Source: VAZQ01 sp034669045 (GTDB taxonomy: Bacteria > Pseudomonadota > Alphaproteobacteria > Rhizobiales > Xanthobacteraceae). From it: a stretch of DNA of 64,000 bases. The DNA lies in assembly GCA_034669045.1 (NCBI GenBank), contig JAXDOD010000086.1, positions 1 to 64,000 on the forward strand. The letters run 5' to 3'. The notes below the pieces were generated by a model, which was given only the letters and a program-made list of their open reading frames with translations, was not told where the DNA came from and did not search any database. How positions within the stretch are numbered: the first letter of the stretch is position 1; every line of letters begins with the position of its first letter. The translations under genes and the position numbers were made by a program. This document shows, piece after piece, positions 31,184 through 40,278 of this stretch.

Positions 31184-32302
31184 ATGACCAAGCGAGTGTT
31201 GATCACCGGTGGCGCGGGCTTCATCGGGTCGCATGTCTCGGATCTTTTGCTGGAATCCGGCCACGCCGTTCGCGTTCTGGATAATCTGACGCCGCAGGTG
31301 CATGGCTCGGACGGCGGCCGTCCTCACTATCTCGACGCCGAGGCAGAACTGATCATCGGTGACGTGCGCGACCGGCAGGTGGTCGAGCGCGCGCTGCGAA
31401 AGGTCGACGCGGTCATCCACCTGGCTGCGGCCGTGGGCGTCGGCCAGAGCATGTACGACATCGTCTCCTACGTGCAGACAAACGACGTTGGAACGGCCGT
31501 TCTGCTGGAGGCACTGTCGAAGCGGCCGGTCGAGCGCCTCGTCGTTGCCTCCTCGATGAGCATTTACGGCGAGGGGCTTGCTCGTCGCGCCGACGGCGAC
31601 CTGGAAGCTCCCGAGGAGCGCTCTAACGAGCAGCTTCGCCGGGGCGTCTGGGAACTCCACGATCCTCTCGGCGAAGCGCTGACGCCGGTACCGACGCCGG
31701 AAACCAAACCACCTGCCTTGAGCTCGGTCTACGCGCTGAACAAGTTTGTGCAGGAGAGGATGTCGCTGATTGTCGGCAAGGCCTACGGCATTCCGACCGT
31801 GGCGTTGCGCTTCTTCAACGTCTATGGGCCGCGCCAGGCGCTCTCGAACCCCTATACCGGGGTGCTCGCGATATTTGCGGCGCGCCTGTTGAATTCGCGG
31901 CCGCCTCTGGTGTTCGAAGACGGCCGCCAGCAGCGCGACTTCGTCCATGTCCGCGATGTGGCGCAAGTCTGTATGTTGGCCTTGGGGAGCGAGGCTGCCC
32001 CAGGCCGCGTGTTCAATGTCGCCTCGGGCCAAAGCCGCACCATCCTCTCGATTGCCGCCGATCTCGCGGGCGTGCTGGGATGTCCGCAGATCGCCCCCTC
32101 GGTCACCGGCAAGTATCGCGCCGGCGACATCCGGCATTGCTTTGGCGATATCTCGCTCAGCCGCCGCGAGCTCGGTTACGCGCCCAAAGTGGCATTTCGT
32201 GACGGCCTGGAAGAACTCGCTGACTGGCTCTCCGGCCAGTTCGCCGACGACCGCATCGACGGCGCCACCGCCGAGCTCGAAATGCGGGGGCTGGTGGCAT
32301 GA
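31184..32302 (+). CDS. NAD-dependent epimerase/dehydratase, UDP-glucose 4-epimerase type
   Basis: About 372 residues from the ATG at 31184; AGGAG at 31174-31178 favours it over the GTG at 31181. The Rossmann motif is TGGAGFIGS, the active site SSMSIYGEG with YALNK, and RDFVHVRDVAQ is typical of extended SDRs. A 50-residue insertion between SIYGEG and YALNK (GLARRADGD to TKPPALSS), wider than in GalE, suggests a distinct substrate pocket. A 178-nt gap upstream could carry an internal promoter. ATGA overlaps the next gene. Confidence 0.88.
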   Translation: MTKRVLITGGAGFIGSHVSDLLLESGHAVRVLDNLTPQVHGSDGGRPHYLDAEAELIIGDVRDRQVVERALRKVDAVIHLAAAVGVGQSMYDIVSYVQTNDVGTAVLLEALSKRPVERLVVASSMSIYGEGLARRADGDLEAPEERSNEQLRRGVWELHDPLGEALTPVPTPETKPPALSSVYALNKFVQERMSLIVGKAYGIPTVALRFFNVYGPRQALSNPYTGVLAIFAARLLNSRPPLVFEDGRQQRDFVHVRDVAQVCMLALGSEAAPGRVFNVASGQSRTILSIAADLAGVLGCPQIAPSVTGKYRAGDIRHCFGDISLSRRELGYAPKVAFRDGLEELADWLSGQFADDRIDGATAELEMRGLVA

Positions 32303-33390
32303 ATACGGCGCGTCCTCCGCGGCACCGCCGCGCAAAACCGATTCTCATTACCGGCGGGAGTGGCTTCATCGGCTGCAACATCGCCGACGCGCTGTTGGCG
32401 CGCGGGGACCGCGTTCTGCTGTTCGACAATCTCAGCCGCCACGGCGCCGGGGAGCACGCCACCTGGCTGAAGGATCGTCATGGCGACCGCGTCGAGCTGG
32501 AAGTCGCCGATGTCCGCGATGCCACGCGAGTCAACGTTGCGGTCGGCAAAGCCTCGGCCATCCTGCACCTTGCCGCCCAGGTTGCGGTGACGAGCAGCCT
32601 CGATGACCCCTGCGTCGATTTCGAGATCAATGCCCGCGGGACTTTGAACGTGCTGGAAGCGGTGCGTACGCACAACCCACATGCGCCGGTCCTCTTTGCC
32701 TCGACCAACAAGGTCTACGGTCGGCTCCTGGCCGACGGCGCGGTCGTACAGTGCGGCGACCGCTATGAGCCGGTCGAGCGGCACTTCCACGCCGGCATCG
32801 CGGAAGATATGCACCTCGACTTCCACAGTCCTTATGGCTGCTCCAAAGGCGCCGCCGATCAATACGTGCGCGATTACACCCGCGTCTTCGGTCTACGCAC
32901 CGCCGTGCTGCGCATGAGCTGCATCTACGGACCGCGCCAGTTCGGGACCGAGGATCAAGGCTGGATCGCGCACTTCCTGCTGCAGGCGCTCCAAGGCAAG
33001 CCGATCATCATTTATGGCGACGGCTTGCAGGTGCGCGACGCGCTGCATGTCTCCGACGCGGCCGCCGCGTGGGTCGGCGCGTTGGATCACATCGACAGCG
33101 TCCGCGGCTGCGTCTTCAACCTTGGCGGCGGCCCGGGGAACACCGTGAGCCTCCTCGAACTGCTCGATCTCATCACCGAGCTGCGAGGGACCGCTCCCGG
33201 CGTCCGCTACGCCGAATGGCGGCCCGGCGATCAGCCTTGGTATGTTTCCAACATCAGCGCGATTTCAAAAGCGCTTGGCTGGCAGCCGCACATGAGTTTG
33301 CGCGCCGGCTTGCGGACGCTGGATGAATGGCTGGAACGGCGTTTCGGTAGCGAGCTCGCGGTCGTGCAGCGCGAAAAGGTGCGGGCATGA
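32299..33390 (+). CDS. NDP-sugar epimerase, CDP-paratose 2-epimerase-like
   Basis: 363 residues. TGGSGFIGCNIADALL at 18-33 binds NAD. The active-site string FASTNKVYG with YGCSKGAADQY is that of CDP-paratose 2-epimerase-like proteins rather than GalE, and NLGGGPGNTVSLLELLDLI is a further family mark. It likely epimerises a nucleotide-linked sugar in the cytoplasm, following the first epimerase through an ATGA overlap. Two epimerases in tandem imply at least two different sugar donors made by the cluster. Confidence 0.88.
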   Translation: MNTARPPRHRRAKPILITGGSGFIGCNIADALLARGDRVLLFDNLSRHGAGEHATWLKDRHGDRVELEVADVRDATRVNVAVGKASAILHLAAQVAVTSSLDDPCVDFEINARGTLNVLEAVRTHNPHAPVLFASTNKVYGRLLADGAVVQCGDRYEPVERHFHAGIAEDMHLDFHSPYGCSKGAADQYVRDYTRVFGLRTAVLRMSCIYGPRQFGTEDQGWIAHFLLQALQGKPIIIYGDGLQVRDALHVSDAAAAWVGALDHIDSVRGCVFNLGGGPGNTVSLLELLDLITELRGTAPGVRYAEWRPGDQPWYVSNISAISKALGWQPHMSLRAGLRTLDEWLERRFGSELAVVQREKVRA

Positions 33391-34670
33391 AAGTGGCGCT
33401 GATCAATCCGGCCTGGCGCTTCGACGGCAGCATCTATTTCGGATGCCGCTCGCCGCATCTGCCGCTGGAGCTCGGCATCACCCAGCACCTGTTGCAGGAT
33501 GCGGGACATTCAACTTTGCTACTCGACGCCCACCTGTTCGAGCTGACGCTGGCCGACATCGTCGCGGAGCTGCGCGCGTTCCAGCCGGACATGACGGTCG
33601 TGACCACGGCACCGACCTATCTGTTCTGGCGTTGTGCGCCGCCCGAGCTGCGCGTTCCGCAGGAGCTCATTCGCGGCATTCGCGAGGTTGCGCCATCCCT
33701 CGTGGCCGTGGGTCCCCACGGGTCGACCACGCCGCGCACCGCCCTGAAGAAGCTCGACGCCGACCTCATCATCATGGGTGAGTGTGAGGAGACGCTGCTG
33801 CGCCTCGCGAACGGCCAGCGCGACCTTCCGGGAACCTGCTTCCGCGAAGGCGGCGGCATCCGGGTGCTGGGCGGCCCGCAGGCGGCCACCTTCACCGATC
33901 AGCCGTCGATCGCCTGGCCGGAGGAAATGGTCCGACGGCATCAGCACCACCATCATCGGTTCGACGGCGAGCCGCTCGGTCCGGGGGCCGAAGTCGAGGC
34001 GTCGCGCGGTTGCCCTTATAGCTGCACGTTCTGCGCCAAGGAGAATTTCCGCAACAAATACCGACGGCGCGCCGTCGACAGCCTCTTGGCGGAAGTCCGC
34101 CTGCTGCAACAGCAAGGCGCCGAATACATCTATTTCATCGACGAAATCTTCCTGCCCAATGAAAGTCTGCTGCAGGGCCTCGTCGGGCGCGGACTGAAAT
34201 TCGGCATCCAGACCCGCATCGATCTCTGGAAGCCGGAGATGCTGAAGCTGCTTGGAGAGGCCGGCTGCGTGTCGGTCGAATGCGGCGTGGAGAGTCTCAC
34301 CGCCGAGGGGCGCGAGGCGCTGGCGAAACGTTGCAGGATGAGCACCGATCAACTGGCCGACCGCCTGATCGAGGCCAAGCGGCACATACCCTTCGTGCAA
34401 GCCAACCTCATCGAAGTGCCGCAGGACGAGGACCAGGTGGTGCAGCACTGGCGCGCGCGCATGCAGAGCGCCGGCGTCTGGGCCAACGATCCGGTGCCGC
34501 TGTTTCCCTATCCGGGCTCCCCGGACTACCGCAGGCTCTGGGGTGAAGCGGACGACGACGCCTGGGAGCGCGCGCACGAGCACTACCTCACGCTTTTCGA
34601 CCGGTTCAGTGATGTCCAGGAACAGCGACCGCGGCATCTGCGCGACCTCGAGCTGGAGTCCGCGCGATGA
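33387..34670 (+). CDS. B12-binding domain radical SAM protein (TIGR04295-like)
   Basis: 427 residues. An N-terminal cobalamin-binding-like Rossmann domain (1-135, MKVALINPAW... VGPHGSTTPR, MGECEETL) is followed by a four-His run (HQHHHH, 185-190) and the radical SAM core with the cluster motif Cys209-x3-Cys213-x2-Cys216 (SRGCPYSCTFCAKENFRN). FIDEIFLPNES and VSVECGVESL follow. Such proteins methylate or rearrange unactivated carbons or act in sugar and lipid modification. It is oxygen-sensitive chemistry within a glycan operon. ATGA overlaps on both sides. Confidence 0.9.
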   Translation: MKVALINPAWRFDGSIYFGCRSPHLPLELGITQHLLQDAGHSTLLLDAHLFELTLADIVAELRAFQPDMTVVTTAPTYLFWRCAPPELRVPQELIRGIREVAPSLVAVGPHGSTTPRTALKKLDADLIIMGECEETLLRLANGQRDLPGTCFREGGGIRVLGGPQAATFTDQPSIAWPEEMVRRHQHHHHRFDGEPLGPGAEVEASRGCPYSCTFCAKENFRNKYRRRAVDSLLAEVRLLQQQGAEYIYFIDEIFLPNESLLQGLVGRGLKFGIQTRIDLWKPEMLKLLGEAGCVSVECGVESLTAEGREALAKRCRMSTDQLADRLIEAKRHIPFVQANLIEVPQDEDQVVQHWRARMQSAGVWANDPVPLFPYPGSPDYRRLWGEADDDAWERAHEHYLTLFDRFSDVQEQRPRHLRDLELESAR

Positions 34671-35812
34671 TGGCGCCGCCGGCAAAGCGCATCCTGATGA
34701 CCACCGATGCCGTGGGCGGCGTCTGGGTTTATGCAGCCGGCCTCGCGCGCGCGCTGTGCGAACTGGGGCACGCGGTCACCTTGGCCGTCATGGGCCCTCC
34801 TCCGGCCGCGGAGCAATTGACCGCGTTGCAGGGCGTCCGCGGCCTCGCAGTCGACATCACCGACCTTGCACTGGAGTGGATGGACCCGGAAGGCGAAGAC
34901 ACCGCAAAGGCGCAGGATCGGCTTCTCGCCATGGCGGACCGCGTGCAGCCGGACGTGGTCCACATCAACGGCTATCGCGAAGCGGCCTTTCCCTGGCCGG
35001 CTCCGGTTTTGCTGGTGGCGCATTCGTGCGTGTGGTCCTGGTGGAGCGCCTGCCGGGGCCAAGCGCCGCAAGAGGCGCGCTGGCATCGATACGCCGAGGC
35101 GGTCGCCTGCGGACTGATGGCTGCAGACGAATGGTCGGCGCCGACCGCGGCTTTCCGCGACGCCATCCAGGCTTGCTATGCGACCCCCACGCGCGGCCGC
35201 GTGATCCACAATGGCCTCGACCTGCCGGCGTCCGCCTTGCCGAAAGAGCCGTTCATCCTGGCCGCGGGACGGCTGTGGGACGAGGCCAAAAATCTCTCCG
35301 CGCTCGCGGCGATTGCGTCGCAGTTGGACTGGCCGCTGCGCGCGGCCGGTCCGATCCAGGCGCCGTCCGCATCAGCCGAGGAACAACCAGCCGGAGCCAT
35401 CGAATTCCTCGGCGTCCTCTCGCGCCCGCAGATGATCGCGCAGATGAGGCGGGCCGGCATCTTTGCCTCGCCTGCACTTTACGAACCGTTCGGGTTGTCG
35501 ATCCTGGAAGCCGCGGCATGCGGGTGTGCGCTGGTGCTCGGCGATATTCCGACGCTGCGGGAATTGTGGGCTGATGCCGCACTCTTCATCGAGCCGCGCG
35601 ACCCTCCGGCGCTGGCGCGGGCACTGCAACGGCTGTGCCGCGACGACCGTCTGCGCGGGCGAATGCAGCATGCCGCGCAACGTCGGGCGCGCCGTTATTC
35701 GCTGGGCAAAATGGCGCGCGCCTACCACGACCTTTACGGCACGATGCAACAGGCGCCGCTTCCTACCCGGAACGTCTCCATGCCCGAAGCAACGGCGGAG
35801 TTCCCGGCATGA
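34667..35812 (+). CDS. Glycosyltransferase family 4
   Basis: 381 residues. The N-terminal GT-B half starts RILMTTDAVGGVWVYAAGLARAL, VVHINGYREAAFPW follows, and the C-terminal half has FILAAGRLWDEAKNL and ASPALYEPFGLSILEAAACGCALVLGD, the E-x7-E retaining motif of GT4. It transfers a sugar from a nucleotide donor with retention; the acceptor is unknown. It lies between the radical SAM protein and the block of three CgeB-like transferases, linked by ATGA overlaps. Confidence 0.92.
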   Translation: MMAPPAKRILMTTDAVGGVWVYAAGLARALCELGHAVTLAVMGPPPAAEQLTALQGVRGLAVDITDLALEWMDPEGEDTAKAQDRLLAMADRVQPDVVHINGYREAAFPWPAPVLLVAHSCVWSWWSACRGQAPQEARWHRYAEAVACGLMAADEWSAPTAAFRDAIQACYATPTRGRVIHNGLDLPASALPKEPFILAAGRLWDEAKNLSALAAIASQLDWPLRAAGPIQAPSASAEEQPAGAIEFLGVLSRPQMIAQMRRAGIFASPALYEPFGLSILEAAACGCALVLGDIPTLRELWADAALFIEPRDPPALARALQRLCRDDRLRGRMQHAAQRRARRYSLGKMARAYHDLYGTMQQAPLPTRNVSMPEATAEFPA

Positions 35813-36960
35813 AGGTGGTCCTGTTTTATCACTCGTTCCTGTCCTGCTGGAATCACGGCAACGTGCATTTCCTCCGCGGGGTGGCGCGCGAACTGGTCCG
35901 GCTCGGACATGACGTCGTGGTCTACGAGCCTGAGGATGGCTGGAGCCGCACCCGTGCGCTCGCCGACGGCGGTGCAGCCATATTCGACGAAGCCGCGACG
36001 CTGGTTCCGGGGGTGAAGGCGCTCAGTTATCGCAGCGACGGCTTCGATCTCGATCAGGCGACCGACGGCGCGGATGTGGTGATCGTGCACGAATGGAATT
36101 CGCCCGCGCTGATCGCCGCAGTCGGACGGCAGCGGCTGGCCGGTGCCCGCTACACATTGCTGTTCCACGACACACATCACCGGGCAGTCAGCGCACCAGC
36201 CGAGATGGATGAACTCGAGCTCGACGGCTATGACGCCGTCCTCGCGTTCGGCGAGGTGTTGCGCGAGGTTTACCTGCGCCGCGACGGTGCGCAACGCGTC
36301 TTTACCTGGCACGAGGCCGCGGATACCGCGCTGTTCCGTCCGCTGCCCTCGCGAGACCCCGATACCGATACCGACCTCATCTGGATCGGCAACTGGGGCG
36401 ACGGCGAGCGGACCCGCGAGCTCGAAGAATTCCTGATCAATCCGGCCGCACGTCTGCGGCTGCGAACGCGGATCCACGGGGTGCGCTATCCCGCGCCCGT
36501 GCGCGACATGCTGGCGAAGAGCGGGATCGATTATGCCGGCTGGCTGCCGAACCATCGGGTGCCGGACGCGTTCGCGCGCGCTCGCGTCACGGTGCACGTG
36601 CCGCGGCGGCCGTATGTCGAGGCGCTACCCGGCATTCCCACGATCCGCATCTTCGAAGCACTGGCGTGCGGCATCCCACTCGCCTGCGCGCCATGGCCGG
36701 ACGATGAGGGCCTGTTTCCGCCCGGATGCTTCCTGACGGCAAAGAACGAGGATCGCATGACGGACGCGGTCTCCGCGATTCTGTCGGATCGAGAACTGTC
36801 ACGGCATCTCATCGCCAATGGCCTGCGGACGATCAGCGAGCGGCACACCTGCGCGCACCGCGTGCGCGAGCTGCTCACCATTGTCGAATCGCTGCGGACG
36901 ACCGGCACGCCGAGGCGAGCGCGTCCATTCGAGTCAGAACAGCGGACGGGGGTGTCATGA
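35809..36960 (+). CDS. CgeB-like glycosyltransferase, paralogue 2
   Basis: 383 residues. MKVVLFYHSFLSCWNHGNVHFLRGVARELVRLGHDV, TLLFHDTHHRAVS, LIWIGNWGDGERTRELEEFL, and HVPRRPYVEALPGIPTIRIFEALACGIPLACAPW with GCFLTAKNEDRM give a complete GT-B fold. It is more distant from the other CgeB-like members here than those are from one another. It begins a run of three such enzymes in ATGA-coupled order, so the glycan probably has several glycosidic bonds made in sequence. Confidence 0.85.
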   Translation: MKVVLFYHSFLSCWNHGNVHFLRGVARELVRLGHDVVVYEPEDGWSRTRALADGGAAIFDEAATLVPGVKALSYRSDGFDLDQATDGADVVIVHEWNSPALIAAVGRQRLAGARYTLLFHDTHHRAVSAPAEMDELELDGYDAVLAFGEVLREVYLRRDGAQRVFTWHEAADTALFRPLPSRDPDTDTDLIWIGNWGDGERTRELEEFLINPAARLRLRTRIHGVRYPAPVRDMLAKSGIDYAGWLPNHRVPDAFARARVTVHVPRRPYVEALPGIPTIRIFEALACGIPLACAPWPDDEGLFPPGCFLTAKNEDRMTDAVSAILSDRELSRHLIANGLRTISERHTCAHRVRELLTIVESLRTTGTPRRARPFESEQRTGVS

Positions 36961-38048
36961 AGATCGCGTTCTTCGGATCGAGTCTCGTCTCCTCGTACTG
37001 GAATGGCGCTGCCACCTACTATCGCGGACTGCTCAAGGCGCTGGCGGGGTTCGGCCACGAGATCACCTATTACGAGCCCGATGCCTATGAGCGTCAGCAG
37101 CATCGTGACATCGCGGATCCCGACTGGGCGCGTGTGGTCGTTTATCCGGCCAGCACGGAGGGCTGGGAGTCCTCGCTCGCGAGCGCGGCGCGGCAGACCG
37201 ACCTCCTGGTCAAGGCGAGCGGAGTTGGCGTGTTCGACGCCGAGCTCGAACGAGCGGTTCCGGACTGCTGTCCGGAGCGCGCCATCTGCGCCTACTGGGA
37301 CGTGGATGCGCCGGCGACACTTGATGCGATCGGCGCCGCTTCGGACCACCACCTGCGTCACGCGATCCCACGCTACGACCTGGTGCTTACCTACGGCGGC
37401 GGCGATCCGGTCGTGCAAGGCTACGAGCGGGTCGGAGCGAAAATGTGCGTTCCGGTCTACAACGCGCTCGATCCCGATCTGCATTATCCGGTGCCGCCGC
37501 GGCCGGATCTCGTCTGCGATCTTGGTTTTCTGGGTAATCGCCTTCCCGACCGCGAAGCGCGCGTCGAGGAGTTCTTCCTCAAGGCCGCCGCGCTCATGCC
37601 CGAGCGCACCTTCCTGCTCGGCGGCTCCGGATGGCACGACAAGCCGATGCCCGCGAACGTCCGCCCCATCGGCCACCTCGGCACCCGCGACCATAACGCC
37701 TTCTTCTGCTCGGGGCGCGCGACCCTCAATATCAACCGGGAGAGCATGGCGCGTTACGGCTTCTCGCCGCCGACCCGGATATTCGAAGCGGCCGGCGCTG
37801 GCGCCTGCCTCATCACCGATGCGTGGGAGGGAATAGAGCTCTTCCTCGAGCCCGGACGCGAGGTGCTCGTGGCAGGAAGCGGCGAAGAGGTCGCGGCGAC
37901 ACTCTCGGCGTTGCGCCCGCCCGACGCCCGGCGCATCGCCGATGCCGCCCGTGCGCGCATCCTGGCGCACCACACCTACGCGAGCCGCGCCCGCCAGGTC
38001 GATCACCTCCTGAATGGCATCACCTTGCTCGGAGAGGCGGCGGAATGA
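36957..38048 (+). CDS. CgeB-like glycosyltransferase, paralogue 3
   Basis: 363 residues. MKIAFFGSSLVSSYWNGAATYYRGLLKALAGFGHEITYYEPDA, AYWDVDAPATLDAI, CDLGFLGNRLPDREARVEEFF and RATLNINRESMARYGFSPPTRIFEAAGAGACLITD are the CgeB family blocks; the last contains the acidic residue expected at the nucleotide-sugar site. No membrane segment. ATGA overlaps at both ends imply equal production with paralogues 2 and 4. Confidence 0.87.
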   Translation: MKIAFFGSSLVSSYWNGAATYYRGLLKALAGFGHEITYYEPDAYERQQHRDIADPDWARVVVYPASTEGWESSLASAARQTDLLVKASGVGVFDAELERAVPDCCPERAICAYWDVDAPATLDAIGAASDHHLRHAIPRYDLVLTYGGGDPVVQGYERVGAKMCVPVYNALDPDLHYPVPPRPDLVCDLGFLGNRLPDREARVEEFFLKAAALMPERTFLLGGSGWHDKPMPANVRPIGHLGTRDHNAFFCSGRATLNINRESMARYGFSPPTRIFEAAGAGACLITDAWEGIELFLEPGREVLVAGSGEEVAATLSALRPPDARRIADAARARILAHHTYASRARQVDHLLNGITLLGEAAE

Positions 38049-39172
38049 AACTAAACATCGTCATATTCGGCTTGGCGATCACATCGTCATGGGGTAACGG
38101 CCACGCGGTGACATATCGCGCCCTGGCCAAGGCCCTCGGGGCGCGCGGCCACGCGGTGACGTTCCTTGAGCGAGACGCGCCGTGGTATCGCGAGCATCGC
38201 GACCTGGAGAACCCCGGCTATTGCCGACTGGAGCTCTACAAGGACCTCAAGGAGGTCCCCGGCCGGTTCAATGACATGGTCGCCAACGCAGACCTTGTCA
38301 TCATCGGGTCCTACGTTCCCGACGGCGTGACGCTTGCGGACTGGATTACGAGCCGGGCGCGCGGCGTGACCGCGTTCTATGACATCGACACTCCGGTCAC
38401 GCTGGCGGGGCTCGAATCCAATCAGGTCGGCTACATTTCCGCTGCGCTCATTCCCCGCTTCGACCTCTATCTCTCGTTCACGGGCGGGCCGGTGTTGACC
38501 TTGATCGAGGATCTCTACGGTAGCCCGCGCGCCCGAGCCCTGTATTGCGCGGCCGATCCCGACGTGCATCTCCCGCGCGAGCTGCCGGCGCAGTGGGCGC
38601 TCGGATATCTCGGCACCTACAGCGCCGATCGCCAGCCCGCGCTCGAACGGCTGCTGCTCGAGCCCGCGCGCCAGCTCGCGTCCGAGCACTTCGTCGTGGC
38701 CGGCCCGCAGTATCCCACCGGTATCGAGTGGCCCGCGAACGTCACGCGCACGGAGCACCTGTCGCCGAGCGAGCATCCCTCCTTCTACGGCCGGCAACGA
38801 TTCACGCTCAACGTGACCCGCGCCGATATGATTTCGGCCGGTTTTTCGCCGAGCGTGCGGCTGTTCGAGGCGGCCGCCTGCGGCGTGCCGATCATCACCG
38901 ATCGCTGGCCGGGCCTCGATTCCATTTTCGCGCCCGGCCAGGAGATCATCGTCGTCGAGGCGCCCCACGAGGTCATCCAGGTCCTGCGCGAGCTGCCGGA
39001 GGAACGACGGCTGAGCATCGCGGCCGCCGCGCGCAGGAGATTGCTGCTGAGTCACACTCCGGAGCATCGGGCGAAACAGCTCGAGGGCTATTACCGGGAA
39101 GTCGCCGCACCGACCCGACGGCGGGCGCGGCCGAGCGGACGTATCAGGACCGTGGAACTGGAAGTGGAATAA
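38045..39172 (+). CDS. CgeB-like glycosyltransferase, paralogue 4
   Basis: 375 residues. MKLNIVIFGLAITSSWGNGHAVTYRALAKALGARGHAVTFLERD and YLGTYSADRQPALERLLLEPAR, SEHPSFYGRQRFTLNVTRADM and SVRLFEAAACGVPIITDRW are nearly the same blocks as in the gene at 26146-27255. The two probably arose by duplication within the operon. The C-terminal tail is basic (TRRRARPSGRIRT). The next gene starts nine bases after its stop, the first small gap after seven coupled genes. Confidence 0.87.
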   Translation: MKLNIVIFGLAITSSWGNGHAVTYRALAKALGARGHAVTFLERDAPWYREHRDLENPGYCRLELYKDLKEVPGRFNDMVANADLVIIGSYVPDGVTLADWITSRARGVTAFYDIDTPVTLAGLESNQVGYISAALIPRFDLYLSFTGGPVLTLIEDLYGSPRARALYCAADPDVHLPRELPAQWALGYLGTYSADRQPALERLLLEPARQLASEHFVVAGPQYPTGIEWPANVTRTEHLSPSEHPSFYGRQRFTLNVTRADMISAGFSPSVRLFEAAACGVPIITDRWPGLDSIFAPGQEIIVVEAPHEVIQVLRELPEERRLSIAAAARRRLLLSHTPEHRAKQLEGYYREVAAPTRRRARPSGRIRTVELEVE

Positions 39173-39181
39173 GGAAACGAT

Positions 39182-40255
39182 ATGCTTGCCCCGGAATTCC
39201 GTCCCAAACGCCGCGAAGAACGCGATGGTCTCGCGACGACACTCGTCACCGGCGGCGCCGGTTTCATCGGTTCTCACCTGTGTGACCGGCTCCTGCAGAA
39301 AGGGCAGCGCGTCCTCTGCGTCGATAACCTCTATACCGGCCAGCGCGCCAACATCCGCCCGCTCCTGAACCACCCCAACTTCAGCTTCATCGAGCACGAC
39401 ATCTGCGAGCCGCTGTCGATCGCGGCGCCAGTGCACCGCATCTATAATCTCGCCTGCGCCGCATCCCCCCGCCATTACCAGCGCAACCCGCTCGGCACGA
39501 TGAAGACATGCGTGCTTGGCTCCGCTCATCTCCTTGAGCTCGCGCGGCAGAAATCCGCCAGGATCCTGCAAGCCTCGACCAGCGAGGTCTATGGCGATCC
39601 CGAAATTCATCCCCAGCCCGAAGAGTATGTCGGGCACGTCAATCCGGTCGGTCCACGCGCCTGCTACGACGAAGGCAAGCGTGCCGCCGAGACACTGTTT
39701 TGCGACTATCGCCGTCTGTTCGGCCTGGAAATCAAGATCGCGCGCATCTTCAATACCTATGGTCCGCGCATGCTGAAAAACGACGGCCGCGTGGTCTCGA
39801 ACTTCATCGTGCAGGCGCTCGGCGACGAGCCGATCACGATCTATGGGGACGGCACGCAGACTCGGTCTTTCTGTTACGTCGACGACCTCGTCCGTGGCCT
39901 GGAACTGCTGATGGAGAGCGCGAGCGATTTCACCGGACCGTGCAACCTGGGCAATCCTCATGAGGTCACGGTCGACGAGATTGCCCGGCTGATCCTCGAA
40001 CAAACCGGGTCGCGCTCAAAGCTCGTGCATCGAGCGCTGCCGCAAGACGATCCCAAGCGCCGGCGACCGATCATCAAGAAGGCCAAGGAGGTGTTGGGCT
40101 GGAGTCCGACCGTGCCGCTCGCGGAGGGATTGCGCATGACGATCGCCTATTTTTCGCTGCGCGTGGCGGCGCCGGAAAGGGAGGAGGTGCTCGCGGCACC
40201 GCTGTCGGGCCGCATACAACAGCTTCGCCGCATCACCAACGCGGCGATGCGCTGA
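39182..40255 (+). CDS. UDP-glucuronate decarboxylase (UDP-xylose synthase)
   Basis: 357 residues. The Rossmann motif is TGGAGFIGSHLCDRLL (23-38). The UXS signature YNLACAASPRHYQRNP (88-103), STSEVYGDPEIHPQ and the catalytic pair Tyr162/Lys166 (ACYDEGKRAAE) are all present, followed by ARIFNTYGPRM. It oxidises and decarboxylates UDP-glucuronate to UDP-xylose in the cytoplasm. The following gene makes its substrate, so the operon can produce UDP-xylose from UDP-glucose by itself. Confidence 0.93.
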   Translation: MLAPEFRPKRREERDGLATTLVTGGAGFIGSHLCDRLLQKGQRVLCVDNLYTGQRANIRPLLNHPNFSFIEHDICEPLSIAAPVHRIYNLACAASPRHYQRNPLGTMKTCVLGSAHLLELARQKSARILQASTSEVYGDPEIHPQPEEYVGHVNPVGPRACYDEGKRAAETLFCDYRRLFGLEIKIARIFNTYGPRMLKNDGRVVSNFIVQALGDEPITIYGDGTQTRSFCYVDDLVRGLELLMESASDFTGPCNLGNPHEVTVDEIARLILEQTGSRSKLVHRALPQDDPKRRRPIIKKAKEVLGWSPTVPLAEGLRMTIAYFSLRVAAPEREEVLAAPLSGRIQQLRRITNAAMR

Positions 40256-40278
40256 TCCGGAGACAAGGAGTGCTGCCA

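Noticed and set aside
38087..40003. 638-residue open frame on the minus strand across the glycan operon
   Set aside because: It lies antisense to a CgeB-like transferase and UDP-xylose synthase whose family motifs are unmistakable; its own product resembles no family.
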